Assembly (NCBI RefSeq): GCF_041956535.1
Contig: NW_027192211.1
Span: 495,995-559,994, forward strand
From: Calcarisporiella thermophila CBS 279.70
Taxonomy: Eukaryota; Calcarisporiellomycota
DNA: 64,000 nucleotides
Direction: 5' to 3'
Shown: positions 21,964-33,696 of the stretch, in pieces
Position numbering within the stretch: the first letter of the stretch is position 1
Layout of the letters: every line of letters begins with the position of its first letter
Notes under the pieces: generated by a model
Seen by the model: only the letters and a program-made list of their open reading frames with translations
Databases searched by the model: none
Told to the model about the DNA's origin: nothing
Program-made: the position numbers and the translations under genes

Positions 21964-22954
21964 CGCTTATGTTTGGAGAAAACGGGCCCCGAAATTATAG
22001 TTAAATAAAAAAACCGAAATTGATATTGGTACTGTAAATCCTTGAATTATACGCCTAACTTTTGCATTCACCCAGACGCACGCCCATATGTTCGTGCTAC
22101 GTCATCCAGGGTAAAAAAATGCGGGACAGACATGTTGCTATCTAAAACGGGCGATTGCCAAATCGAATTGCCAAATTCAATCCGGTATGTGTATGTGGGG
22201 TTAGGGGATCTGACGAGATCAGACCTTCCGATTCCTCTGATTTCTATTTAGTATATAAAAGAGCAACCTTGATGTATCATGGCTGTGCTTGATGATATCA
22301 TTATTCATTTGCAAAGACCGGCTCAACTATTCGTATGTGCAAGTGCTTCTCCTGACATCAACCACCCTTGATAAAGAGCAGGCTTCCTACCTCTCAATCT
22401 CAATTACACCTTGCGTGAGTGAGTTTGTGTCTGAATACGCACTAACTAAATTGAATCCCAGGCGCTTGACAAAGATTCTCTTCCTCGGAGGAGGTGGAGA
22501 AAGTTCTGATACCCTTCTTCTTAAGATGGTTGAACACAGTTGCCGTGAAAGTATTAGACTACAACAGCACTGCCACAGATAATTCATCTAGATTAAATCC
22601 TTGTGAAAGCCTGCTTAACCCTCCTTGAGTTGGCTATTGCAGCCGAATCCTGGTACTCTCGGAGTGATTGAGGCCGTTTTAAACTTGAACAGCATCTATG
22701 GCATCTCCTGTTTATCCATGTCGAAGGCGAACCACTTTGCTACCATAAAGGAAAAAGTCGCGAGTCCTTACTAAAACGACGCAGGTTGAAAATCAGCCAT
22801 ATCTAATCGACTTGGATACAGTTTTGTGATGTGCAGGGCAAAAGCAATAGGCTTTTAATTCCCAAATGCGCAATATCTTGCCAAATCTTGACTTTACTAT
22901 AAATATTTCATAATGTATTATTCTTAATATAAATCAATGTTTTCAAAATGAAAA
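21964..22954. other. intergenic
   Basis: About 1 kb upstream of the helix-hairpin-helix gene and downstream of EMG1. A 97-codon open frame at 22289-22582 has no recognisable motif and biased composition; I do not call it. No repeats or RNA genes seen. Confidence 0.45.
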
Positions 22955-23079
22955 TTAAGAAACAAAAGACACAAAGGAAAAACAAATAGAGAAAGCGTCC
23001 GCAAAGGAATTGAGGTAGTAAGGCTTTATGTGAGAGAGGAGGATAACAACTGTGTATGAACATCTTTTTTTTCCCTTCT

Positions 23080-24080
23080 TTACAAAACTCCCCATAGGTC
23101 CTCTAGTGCGCAGCAAACCTTTCCGCATGCCACGCTTGCACTCAATGGGTATCCGCTTAAGCTGATCTTCTCGTCTACGTAATCGTCTGCAAAGTCGTCT
23201 TTGCCGTGTGCCATCGCACCAATGGCGACGCAGATTGAAGCATCTTGCGGAAGAGTAGGCAGATAATCTTTTAATCGCACAAGAGGAGCGTCGGCCGAAA
23301 AGGCTTGAAAGAAGAGAGGGGTCAATTTTTTCTGTTCGCGACCTATTTGAGAACTTGCCAACCAAAACACTTACTGATTTTGCGACAGTTCGTCGGCAGA
23401 TGATCCGTAATTGGATTTTTAATCACTCTCAACAGCTTCTCTGATCCATTGACGGAGCGGATGCTCAGCTTATGCAAGAGTTGGACTTTGGAAATGCAGC
23501 TAAAGCTTTAGCAAAATCTTTTATCATGTCAAGAGAAATCATTATTCTCACCCATAAGCCCCGAGAAACGTTTGAATGTACGAGGGATTCGAACATGCGG
23601 ATTGACCTCGATAAGGACATTCTTGGCAGTATGGATATAAATTTGTAGCAAGCCGGCCTTGTTGAGTGGGCTGTCCAGCAGTGTCAGGAGACACTAAAAA
23701 TTCGAAGAAACAATGAGGCCTTTGTACTCAATCTCGAGTCGGCATGAATGAAGCATTCTTGAATTTACCTGGTGTGTGATGTCAGGACGAGCATCCGTAA
23801 TATCCTTTCCTAGCTTCTTGAGAATTGCCTGATGATCATCACAGTTCAGTAGCTGGTATCGTGCGTCCTTTGCTTTTCCTACTCGGTATGTCTCTAGACA
23901 TGCACGCTCGAGCACAACAATGAGGCGGCGACTGTTTTCTCGCTCTACCGGAGTGCGAGGAATTTTAGGCGCCTGAGGAACGAGAGAGACATTGGCATTG
24001 GCAGAGGCGTTGGGGCGAGCCTCCGACTTGGTCTCCTTGTGCTGCTGGTCTGTTTTCATCTCTACGTCTTCTAGATCCAT
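23080..24080 (-). CDS. EMG1: EMG1/NEP1 rRNA pseudouridine N1-methyltransferase
   Basis: Four exons: 24080-23769, 23693-23552, 23485-23375, 23303-23080 (262 residues). EMG1 is a SPOUT methyltransferase that N1-methylates a pseudouridine of 18S rRNA and is needed for 40S subunit assembly in the nucleolus. Family segments are clear: [15 protein letters not shown] at the start, [43 protein letters not shown], and the knot region [13 protein letters not shown] with [20 protein letters not shown]. The first ~50 residues are a variable, polar extension. The gene starts 204 bases from the divergent MAM33 gene, so the two probably share a promoter region. Confidence 0.95.
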
Positions 24081-24284
24081 CTTTCAATTATTTGGCTCTT
24101 GGTCACTGTCTTTCAATCCCCGTACTGAAGCTTGAAAAGTGTAAACATGATAACAGAGGGTCTTTCGGAGATTAAATTCACTGCGCCAACCTTTTTTCCA
24201 ACATCAACACAGTCCAAGGTCAGAGCTAGGCATTTTTTTATTATCTGTCAAAAAGCTCTACATTTGATTCTCTACATCACAAAC

Positions 24285-25287
24285 ATGGCATTTGCCCTCC
24301 GAACTCTTGCCCGCACGGCCACACGCTATACTCCTCTTGTGATACGTTCCGCCCCTGCACCCCGCCTTTCTGCCGCCGCAACTCTACGCCCTTTCACACG
24401 AGCCTTTACTTCGACCCCCCTCGCACGTGGCCATGGTCTCGTTGATCAAGATCTTTCCCACAAGCTCTCCGAGGAAATTCAGTACGAGCGCGACAATGCC
24501 GAGCCCACAGAGCCTGAATTCCTTACCGAATTCCGCAAAAACAGCCCCTTCAAGATCGAAGAGCGCCCCGGTTACGATGAAGTCGCGTTGACGCGCTCTT
24601 TCGGTAACGAAAAGATTCAGGTTCTCTTCTCCATTTCCGACATTAATGACGCAGAGGATGTGGAAGAATTTGCGGAGGAGGGTGAAGCTGAAGCTGAGGT
24701 AGGGATTCAGTTTGTCAGAAATTGCATTTATTCGAAGCTAACTCGATTCTCTGATTTTAAGGCCCCAGAGACCGAATCCTCGTTCCCAGTGCGCTGCTCC
24801 ATCACCATTGAAAAGGTTAGTAGAAGCATTTGGTTATTTGAAGTCCCCCTTGTCTTTGCTAACTGTCCATTTTCCCGCTTTTTTTTAGGATAACAAGGGG
24901 GCTTTGACCATCGACGCTGTTGCGCAGGACGGTATCTTTATGATCGAAAACATCCTCTTCTACAAGGACAACAGATTGGCCACCGAGCAAACCGCCGAAG
25001 CTGACTGGCAACGCCGTGGACTCTATATTGGCCCGCAGTTCGCGCATCTTGACCCGGTAAATTGAAATTTGACACTTTGAATAACCAAAAATCGAATGGG
25101 GATCTAACCACGACTGCTATCTTTTTTATTTTTTCGATAGAATGTTCAAGTCATGTTTGAGCGGTTCCTCGAGGAGCGTGGCGTCAACACGGCCCTTGCC
25201 CTCTTCATTCCATCCTATGTTGAACTGAAGGAGCAAAAAGAGTATGTGGCGTGGTTGGAGAATGTTAAAACTTTTGTCGATGCGTAA
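24285..25287 (+). CDS. MAM33: mitochondrial acidic matrix protein, p32/MAM33 family
   Basis: Four exons: 24285-24698, 24762-24815, 24889-25056, 25141-25287 (260 residues). The first ~45 residues are rich in Arg, Ser and Ala with no acids (MAFALRTLARTATRYTPLV), a typical matrix-targeting sequence. The rest follows the p32/gC1qR/MAM33 fold, a doughnut-shaped acidic trimer: FGNEKIQVLFSISD, an acidic loop (EEFAEEGEAEAE), FPVRCSITIEK, EDAVAQ-like DAVAQDGIFMIENILF, YIGPQFAHLD, and the terminal helix LFIPSYVELKEQKEYVAWL. MAM33 supports mitochondrial ribosome function and oxidative phosphorylation. Reading upstream of the ATG is open but lacks targeting character, so the second ATG is preferred. Confidence 0.95.
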
Positions 25288-26001
25288 TGGTGACCTAAGT
25301 GCATATGTCTTTTCTAAATAAAAACAAAATTTTTCAAGTGTTCATCAAAGAATTAAGCTTGTCACTTTATTGAAACCTCCAGTTTAACGCTGCGCTCTCG
25401 AAGAGTGGCCATATTTTGATACTTTATACAGCTTTTGAGGTATTGGAAGAAGAATCCATTCACCAAAAATTGAAAATCGTTTCATTCATGGCTCGAAACT
25501 TTTCCTATATCTGACAGAAAGCATTGGGGGGAGATTTAGAGAAGCGTTGCCAGAAAGACTTGTGGTGGAAAACGATCTCATTCTATTTACCAATGAAAAA
25601 TTTCTTGTTCATAATCGGAACAAGTCTTGTGTGGTTTTCCGTTCCTACTTTCTCGTGACAGGATTATATATAATATTATATATAATTTTTAGAAATGAGA
25701 AAAAAAAGGGGGGAATGTGGAGAAGTATCGAAAATAAAAATCGGCTGGGAGACAGAATCTCCAAAACACAAAAGATATTTATATATATATAAGAACATAG
25801 CTGTGAGAAGAAAAAGGAGAACAATAATAAAGCATTGCTATTGAAGAATAAGTAAAACAAAGCACATTAATAATTTATCACAACACAATTTCGGGAAAAA
25901 AATTAAACGCACATAAAAAAAGGGGGAAGAGAAAAGGGGAAATTTCTATAGCGATGGAGAAGAAAACGAAGGTTTTCTTAAGGCTTAGTATGCTCGAGCA
26001 T
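25288..26001. other. convergent intergenic region
   Basis: AT-rich, between the ends of MAM33 and the Pho81-like gene. It has AATAAA-type signals at about 25316 and TATA-type runs near 25660-25690 and 25780. No gene seen. Confidence 0.5.
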
Positions 26002-29000
26002 TCATAGATCTACGGTGTTCGGATTGCTGAACCGGATCACTCCATCCACAACGCACGCATCTACCTGATATTGTTCCTGCAGCCGGACGTTCCTTGGTTC
26101 ATTATTGGCCTCACCAAAGGTGACCAAAACCAAGCCAGCCTCCTTGATAGTGGAAATCAAGGGGGGTACTTGGACGAGAGGGGTGGAGTAGCACATGATA
26201 CCGAGAAGATTGTTGGTTTTGGCAAACTTGACTGCTTCCTTAAACGAGGAACAGTGGGGATCATCAAGCAGGTGTGTGTCTTGGTCATTCGGAGAAGAGG
26301 GTAAAGGCTGAACTGCAATGGCCAACTGTGAAATAGTAGCATGGCCGGCAGAGACATTTGAAGTGTCTTCTGCTTTGCGCTTACGAGACTGCAGTTGCGC
26401 GGTATCCTTTCCAAATCCGCAGTAGGAACTGAAGAACACGGCATCTTCGGGAGAGAAATTACGCAAATAAATATCAGATTAGCCCTCGTCCCCTTTACTT
26501 CCTTGTCAAAAGAAAAGGTAAGAAAACAAAAGACTTACAGTTTGGCTGCTTCCAATTTAACACCATACAAATGGATGGGTTGAAGGACGAGAATATGATA
26601 GACCTGCTCTGAGACGCTAGTCGTTGTGCATATTGGTACACGGTTTTCAGGATTGCGTCCACGTATTCATTGTTCTCGGCAATGTTGGCAAATCGGTGCA
26701 GAGCGAAGTCCGCGGCCATTGGATAGAGAACCTCGATGTTGAGGCCGTAGGCAGGCGGGAGACTCGTAAGCACTTGTTCCAGAGAGAGATAGGCTTGGTT
26801 GATGATCCGCTGTACCTCGTGAGCACTTCCAGCGCGCTCCCAGTTAGTGTCACGTTCACGGCGGCTCCCAACTGTCTTGAACTGCTCATAGGTGACATCC
26901 GAAACGCAGAGATCGAGGCCTTCCATGGGCAACATCCACCCCGAGAAGACCACAGGCACCATATCACGGGTGACTTGCACGAACACTTGGATGTATTCGC
27001 CCGAAAGAGAGGACGCAGTCACGAACGAGGATTGTCCGGCGGCGCCTGAAAGCCCGTGAGAGCCCGTAGTGGGCTGATGCACGGGACTATACGTGACATC
27101 GGGAACACCCGGATTTCCGGGAGAGGAGCCCACACCCGTAGCCTTCCAATAGGTCTCGATACGGCCACCAATTTCGAGCTGGACGTCGCGGAACGGCCTT
27201 ATCACCGAGAATTCATAGGACACTTCACCTACGACTTTGAGATGGGGGTCGAAGAGTGGACAAGACACGGCAGAGCTTGCCCCTCCACAGCCTCCGTAGG
27301 GAAGCGGACCATAGGTGCGAACATTCTGATCAAACAAATGCTGCAGGGTTACTCCACGCCCAATCACCCGTGACCCAAACGTGGGGTAGATGTCAAATTC
27401 TAGGGAGAGATTCTCCAGAGACGCAACCTGGAACGAAAAGATACGGCCTTCATCCGCCAGTGGCAAGATCACATTGTAGGGAATCAACCCAGTGTCTGGT
27501 TTGGAAGAGATCACCAGTTTTAGAGACGAGAGCCCACTGTCGCCGTAGAGACGCACGGGCTGCTTACGGTGGTGACGGGACTTGTGACCAAGGCGGATCT
27601 GGAGAAGGTACTTCTTGTCGAGATAATTGTGTCCGTAGATGCGGAACGGAATAATGGGAGGGGGAAGGGAGAGGTCCGGAATGTCAAGATCGTCTGGGTC
27701 TCCTCCGCCGTCTTCGACGTTGGGGGCGTTCTCACCCTCGGCAGAGGTCATCGGCTCATCCACCACCGAATCCACAACACACCCAGCCTCCAACAACACC
27801 GCCACACATTCCACATGGCCCTCCCACGCAGCGTAGTAGACCGGGGTTAATCCGAATTCATCCTTCATATTCAACTTACACCCCGCCTCAATTAATGCCC
27901 GAACACACTGAATATGGCCGTCGCTGGCGGCATAGAAAAGTGGAGTCCAGCCCTTGTACGTGTCGGGGGTGTCCAGATGAGCAGAATCATACTGTGTTAA
28001 CATTCTAGTTAGCTCGGGATGACCAGCACGACAGGTCAGGTGCAGTGGATACATTCCCTCAGAGTTGAGCAAGACTTTTGCGCCGCGATTCATCAAGAGA
28101 AGCGCGACATCTTTGTGGCCATACTGACAAGCGAGAGAGAGCGGGATATAGTCCTGCTCGGCGTTGGCGGGCTCGACCTCAGCTCCTGCTTCCAGGAAGA
28201 TCTTGACGCATTCTGTATGGCCATTGATAACCGCATAGATAAATGGAGTGAACCCGTCATGATCTGACACGTCGTAATTCGCCCCGTGATCTAACACGAA
28301 TCGGGCACATGCACCATGTCCATGCATAGCCATGTAGTGAATCGGGCGGCGTCCATAGGCGTCTACGGCGTTTACGTCCGCTCGGTGCTCCACGCATTGT
28401 TTAATCAGGGCTAGGCTTCCCGTGATAGCGGCCTCATGTAGACAGGTCCGATCGTTAATGTCATCAATATACTTGAAATTGATGAGGCCACTGCCCACCA
28501 CTAGTTGAACAATATCATCTGTGGCGTCCGAGCAGGCACGCCAGAATACACGTGAAACTCGGTCACTATCTGCAGAAAATGGATGCTGTCGAATTCGATC
28601 GATCACTTCCTGGACAAGTGCCACCGAGCCGGTAAGCATTGCCTTATGGAGCTCAATCGAGAGTTCGTCAATCACGGAGGCGCTTGCAAGAGCCGCAGAT
28701 TTGCCTATCGAAGCCGTGAAGTCAATGGACTTTCTCTGTTGCGGCATAACTTCAGTTGTAGCGGTGGCTGAAGGAACTACCGCTTGTCCATCAGCAAGAC
28801 TATCCAGTTCAAGCAGATTGCTTGCAGCCACATCTGCAAATTCAGCAAGGCTCTGTTGATTGAAGCAGGGCTGGATTTCCACCTGGCGCGAGAGATACAG
28901 CTCTTTCGTGCTCGATTTAGAGCGTTTGTCCCATTTTTTGAGGATTTTTCGAAAACCGGTGCCATTAATCTCGACGAATTTCTAAAATGCATATGGAAAG

Positions 29001-29647
29001 TGAAGAAAGCGGTGAGTGAGTATATACAGATGGTGTTTTTAGGGTGGGTGACTGCATTTACCTGCAATTTGTTCAAATCATGTTCGAACTGATGGAAGGC
29101 CTCCTGCAGTGATGTGAGGGAGGTTAACTTATGGTGCGTCATAAGTTGTTCATCGCGGGCCAGTACGATCTTTTTTTTATCAACAAGTGTCCGTAAACGT
29201 ACGTTAAGCTCAGCCTCCTTTTGCAAATAAAACTGGTTGATCTATTCAGGAAAATAGAACGGGAAATGGTTCAGTCATACTAGCCAGCTATATGAATGTA
29301 TATAAATATTAGGTGTGTTGCTCGGTCCTTACCTTCTCCAACTCTCGTTCTAGTCTAAAGAAGAATGCTGCCTTAATACTCTGTAGAGTCTTGGCTGGAT
29401 CGGCATCAGGTACTCCAGCTGCAGCAACACTAATGGTTGCCGCATCGGGAGCCGTGTCCACAGGTGCATTTTGCAAACTCCCGATGATTTTCTTGAGGGC
29501 CTTGTAGTTCAAATAATACGGCGCCCATTCAGGCACTTGCAAGTTGATTAGCTGCTTTCCGAACTATCGGGCATTTGGGTGAATAAAGAGAGGATCAACA
29601 AGTCAATTTGAAAAAACACGGTGGAAGCTGTTAATAGGCACCTTCAT
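26002..29647 (-). CDS. Pho81/NUC-2-like SPX-ankyrin-GDPD phosphate regulator
   Basis: Five exons: 29647-29642, 29563-29333, 29241-29062, 28981-26539, 26444-26002 (1100 residues). Exon 1 is only ATGAAG; joined to TTCGGAAAG it gives MKFGKQLINLQVPEWAPYY, the canonical SPX start. The SPX domain (~1-180) binds inositol pyrophosphates and senses phosphate. Ankyrin repeats follow (~280-540; for example GFTPFIYAVINGHTECVKI). The C-terminal part is GDPD-like but its active site is lost: where active GDE1 enzymes have an acidic pair and a His-Asp, this protein shows EYIQVFVQVTRD and PVVFSGW. The same loss marks Pho81/NUC-2, inhibitors of the Pho80-Pho85 kinase, so I assign it as a regulator rather than a phosphodiesterase. 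Residue ranges are approximate. Confidence 0.92.
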
Positions 29648-30508
29648 AGTTGTAATAAGACCCTGATAAATAATAAATATAAGGCTCCAGTCGATATATG
29701 CCCGTGTAGATTCGCTTCCACACCCTAAAATCGATTATGTGTGAAGAGAAGATTGCTAGATGCCTTTATGAAAGTGAAGAGAAGGAAGAAAAGGAGTAGG
29801 ATTCCTTCACAGCGAGAGAAAGTTAGAAGGCCAATAAGTCAGAGGGTCGAAATTGCCAGAAACATTGAGATCAAATTCAAATTACCTGGCCACAATAGTG
29901 AACAGTTAAATGAAAGCAGATATCATTTGAAGTATCAAAGGAGAATATGATATCGTTTTTTTTTTTATGAAAGACGTCTGCTTTAACCTCTGAACTTTTT
30001 CTCCTCGATAAGGGCAAGTTGATGGGATGATGAAGTTAGGTTAGGTTAGTAGTAGGATATATCTACAATTCATGATGGAAACAAGGGAGTTGGAAATTAT
30101 GCCGAATCAATTGATCATATATGGTGTTTTTCTCTAAGCCCCACAATTCATGTTATCCAAGTATCCGATAATATTTTCACAAATGGATATGCGTTAAATT
30201 TAGCTAACCTATACCCCTATTTGCTCTGTTAAAATTGAAGGCTGCTTCTTCTAAGACATATAACAATCATTTGATCTTATCTCATCAAATTCACTGGGCT
30301 GCCCATCTTTATTAAGGATGTTCTAGTTACATAGTTAAATTGATAGACTTTGACTGACTCTTGGCTAGAACCTTCTAACAACATATTTTCGTGGGAATAT
30401 TGAAGCCGAAACCAAAATTTCTTAATATAGGAGGGTAGTAGTATCTAGATCACAATTAAGAAAACCTCAATATACACACAATAATAAATAGATAAATATG
30501 TGATATGT
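29648..30508. other. intergenic
   Basis: AT-rich DNA upstream of the Pho81-like gene. A short TTAGG-TTAGG-TTAG run at about 30036 is the only repeat noted. A 69-codon Lys/Arg-rich frame at 29741-29950 is not convincing. Confidence 0.45.
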
Positions 30509-31480
30509 CTAAATTAGAGTTTCTATCTCTGCTGCACCTGAAGTCAGCTCAAGTGATGATCTATGCAAGCGATTTTTCTTCTTGAGAGGCCACCACGAGA
30601 TATTCTCCAACGTGTCTTTTACTGTAGGATGTAAAAGGAAAATAAGAAGATTAATTGTTCCTGACATATCGATGATCACTGGTTCGAATTCAATATAATA
30701 ATGCAGTAGACCATGAGGTATTTCTAATGCTTCTAAGATAGCATTAGTCGCGTGTAGAGATATCGCTGCGGTGCCTAAAACGATTGTAAACGGGTAGTAT
30801 AGAGTAAAGAGTACCGAAACAAGTAAGCGCCTCTGCTTAGCCTTGGACTCTTTGCTTTCTGAGCCTACTGAGTTTAGAGTAGAAAATTCTTTTCGAAGCC
30901 GATAAAATACCATAGCTACAACCACGAAGGAATACGACACGCAAATGAAGGTCCACGATAAATATATTAATCCCGCGACAAATGTGCGAAGGCTCTGTGT
31001 AAAGTCACGGTCTGGATTCTCATCGTTATTGGATGTAAGCTTGAGGAAATATTCGGGGTCGACTAGGAGAATATAAGGCAAGCTACATAATACAGCACAA
31101 AGTAGAGAAATGATCCAGTACCAGTTCTGAATGCGCTTTGCGTATGCCACACGGTATATGAATGAGAGATGGAGATCAAACGCAATACACACCGGCATCA
31201 TCATAGCCCAGGTGCTGACCATTTGGGGAACAGCAAATAAAATGCGGGCAATCAACTGATTCGATAATTTGGGAAGAGAATTGTGGAATTCTTCAGTGTA
31301 GATAATACCAACAACATGAAAGACCACATCTATTAGTCCGATCCAAAAGCTTTGACTGATGTAAACAATATTTACGACTTCAGGTTTCTTTTTCTGGAGA
31401 CTGAGAACAAGCGTGAAAAGAATAATCCCGCTAAATGCAGAAAGCGAATTCAAACTGAGAGATAATAGCGAGATGGGCAT
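30509..31480 (-). CDS. seven-transmembrane receptor-like protein A
   Basis: A single exon, 323 residues, with about seven hydrophobic segments (from FSGIILFTLVLSL near residue 20 to INLLIFLLHP near 285) and short polar loops. It is clearly paralogous to the next gene: both have KKP-VVN after helix 1, WIGLID in helix 2, CIA-DLHLSF in helix 3, and SWWP-KK just after helix 7. This resembles fungal G-protein-coupled receptors of the cAMP-receptor/Git3-like kind, though I cannot name a ligand or subfamily. The SWWP motif followed by a basic stretch lies where receptors form helix 8. Ligand and signalling partner are unknown. Confidence 0.78.
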   Translation of the reverse strand: MPISLLSLSLNSLSAFSGIILFTLVLSLQKKKPEVVNIVYISQSFWIGLIDVVFHVVGIIYTEEFHNSLPKLSNQLIARILFAVPQMVSTWAMMMPVCIAFDLHLSFIYRVAYAKRIQNWYWIISLLCAVLCSLPYILLVDPEYFLKLTSNNDENPDRDFTQSLRTFVAGLIYLSWTFICVSYSFVVVAMVFYRLRKEFSTLNSVGSESKESKAKQRRLLVSVLFTLYYPFTIVLGTAAISLHATNAILEALEIPHGLLHYYIEFEPVIIDMSGTINLLIFLLHPTVKDTLENISWWPLKKKNRLHRSSLELTSGAAEIETLI

Positions 31481-32149
31481 GCTTCGATAGTGAATATTCT
31501 AGGAAGTCTAGTCCACTCAATTATATAGCAGAACCTGGGATAGAAGTGAGATATAGAAGCGAAGAAAGATATTATGATGCTTGATAATAAGGTCAAATTT
31601 ATACGAAACACAACGAGCATCCAATTACCTGTTAGCGGATTAAAAAGGAAAATGAGAAATTTGATTAATATATGAATAAAAGGAAGCAAAAGTTGGCCCA
31701 GAGAGGGACATTAAAATAATCTGGCCAACAGCCCACAGACATCAGCAGGAGTTCTTGATTGAACCACTACTATCTGCATTTTTCACAATAAAAGATGCAA
31801 GGCAGAACGGACATCATTTAGCCTTTCGAAAAGGTTTATTCCTTTGGCAGCTTTGGATTTGTGTAATCGGGGTGTAGCATATTTAGAACAATGACGACAG
31901 GAGAGGGAAAAACTGAGGTGTTGTGCAGAGTTTACGGAATACAATTTTACAAAAAAAGGTTAACCTAAGTTTGCAGAAACGCACTACTCCTCTCGTGAGC
32001 AATAGCACAAATGGCAATATAGATCGATAGTAGAAATTTCCAGGAGAAGAAACACACTGGGAGAATCATCTTTTGTTGTTCTAGTGGTGGCAAAAGACAG
32101 GGCATGTCTAACAATACAACAGAAAAGTTCATATAGAAGGCTATACAGT
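31481..32149. other. spacer between the paired receptor genes
   Basis: 669 bases of AT-rich DNA separating the two receptor paralogues. It should hold the promoter of receptor A and the 3' end of receptor B. No gene seen. Confidence 0.5.
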
Positions 32150-33175
32150 TTATTCATCGATAAGCTTCTCAGTTTCTGAGTTACTAGTCACGGGCAATTC
32201 ATGCTGAGTCGCTAACCGTCTTTCCTTTTTAATAGGCCACCACGAAACGTCTTCCAAAGCGCGCCGGAATGTGGGATGAAAGAAAAACACGAGCAGATGA
32301 AATACGCCTGCCAAACTTTGGAGCATCATTAAAATCCAAAACACGAGCTTTGGAATCTTAGGCAAAACTAAGATGTCCAGGAAGAGGTTGAAGGCCGGTA
32401 AAATATACGTCCATTGCGAGAGAATAAGCACGACTGGGTATAAGAGTGCAAAGAGAATCGTGCGCTTTAAGCGGTGTTCAGAGTTTCGTGGCTCATTTCT
32501 CATATTATTACCGGCGCCTGATTCATGAGACTTCTTCCACAGCGAATATAATACCGAGACTACTGCAACCACAGTATAAAGAGTGCAAATAAACTCCCAA
32601 GAAAATTGCAAGAACCACACGAAGTATAAGCGAAGATTATTCTTAGACCCTAAAAATACCCTGTGCTTATCCCCTTCATAATCTACAGAGAGTAATAGAT
32701 GACTGGGTAGTTGGTAACATAATGCTAGAAGGATTGAGATGGGCGTGTAAAAGCGTTGTATTCTCTCCATTCTTTCGAATCGAAAAACAAATGAGAGATG
32801 CAAATCAAGTGCAATGCACACCACCACCATTGTGAGCCAGGCATTCAGGAACCATGGAAGGAAAAGGTGGAAATGGATCCACCAGTGGTCTGAAATTCCA
32901 TTATAAGGCTCTAGCAGCACGCCGTTCCTGGATACCATATACCAAGTATATTCGATAGTATCTATGAGGCCAATCCAGAGGTTTTGTTTGAAAGAAAACA
33001 CATTTACAACCCTCGGCTTTTTTAAGCGAAAATAAAGCACCAGAAAGAATAGTAGGACCCCGCACAGCGCAGAGAGGATCTCGGCAACTTGAAAGAGCAG
33101 AGAATCATCCATGTCTCTATAACAAAGGATATTAGCAGCTCTATTATTCTCGAGCAATAGCGGAGAAAAAGACAA
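32150..33175 (-). CDS. seven-transmembrane receptor-like protein B
   Basis: A single exon, 341 residues, in the same orientation as receptor A and sharing its motifs: LKKPRVVNVF, WIGLIDT, VVVCIALDLHLSFVFR, MERIQRFY, and VSWWPIKKERRL before a short C-terminal tail. The first ~21 residues are extra relative to receptor A; the second Met (at 33112, MDDSLLFQVAE) aligns better with A's start and may be the true one. The lumenal loop after helix 2 and the third cytoplasmic loop are the most diverged, as expected for receptors that have split ligands or partners after duplication. Confidence 0.78.
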   Translation of the reverse strand: MSFSPLLLENNRAANILCYRDMDDSLLFQVAEILSALCGVLLFFLVLYFRLKKPRVVNVFSFKQNLWIGLIDTIEYTWYMVSRNGVLLEPYNGISDHWWIHFHLFLPWFLNAWLTMVVVCIALDLHLSFVFRFERMERIQRFYTPISILLALCYQLPSHLLLSVDYEGDKHRVFLGSKNNLRLYFVWFLQFSWEFICTLYTVVAVVSVLYSLWKKSHESGAGNNMRNEPRNSEHRLKRTILFALLYPVVLILSQWTYILPAFNLFLDILVLPKIPKLVFWILMMLQSLAGVFHLLVFFFHPTFRRALEDVSWWPIKKERRLATQHELPVTSNSETEKLIDE

Positions 33176-33696
33176 CTGGACTAAGCTGCGCTATTCCATG
33201 GCCGTATGCTGCATTGCACAAACTTAAAATCGCACACGGTGTTTAAAAACTTTTTGTTAAAAGATTTGGCCTTGGAGTAACGAGCAAGCCGAAAAGAAAA
33301 TACTTGCAATTCGCAAAGTGTAAAGCATAGAGCTGCATGTATTAAGCAGTTGGAAAGACCAGAGATAGAGTATAGTACGCTACAATAGGATATTATCGTG
33401 GAATTGCTAATTAATACCATATACAAATATACTATATTTTTCATATATAAATGATCGAACTTTGCATTTCAATGCAATTATAAATTTAGTAGCGAGACTG
33501 TCAAATTTGTGACTAACAAGCCGCAGTAAAAACTGAAAACAATTCAACGATTCAGGGGGGATAGGACAAGTCAATTGAGGGGCTGTTCTACTTAATAGAC
33601 AACTTATTGATCAAGGCAGCAACGAAGGGAGCAATTTATCTCTTATACAGAGGAAAGCTAGGAATATCTATATCTATCTATATATATATAAAAGTA
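33176..33696. other. divergent intergenic region
   Basis: Between receptor B and OXA1. AT-rich, with a TATC/TATA tract at about 33665-33690 close to the OXA1 start. No gene seen. Confidence 0.5.

Noticed and set aside
22289-22582. 97-codon plus-strand ORF
   Set aside because: No motif, no splice context, composition typical of chance frames in AT-rich DNA.
24132-24284. N-terminal extension of MAM33 from an upstream ATG
   Set aside because: The extension lacks presequence character; the ATG at 24285 begins a typical mitochondrial targeting sequence.
30034-30049. TTAGG-type short repeat resembling telomeric DNA
   Set aside because: Only about three units; too short to call an interstitial telomere.
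30670-30690. GGTTCGAATT resembling a tRNA B box
   Set aside because: It lies within the receptor A coding sequence and no cloverleaf or A box can be built around it.
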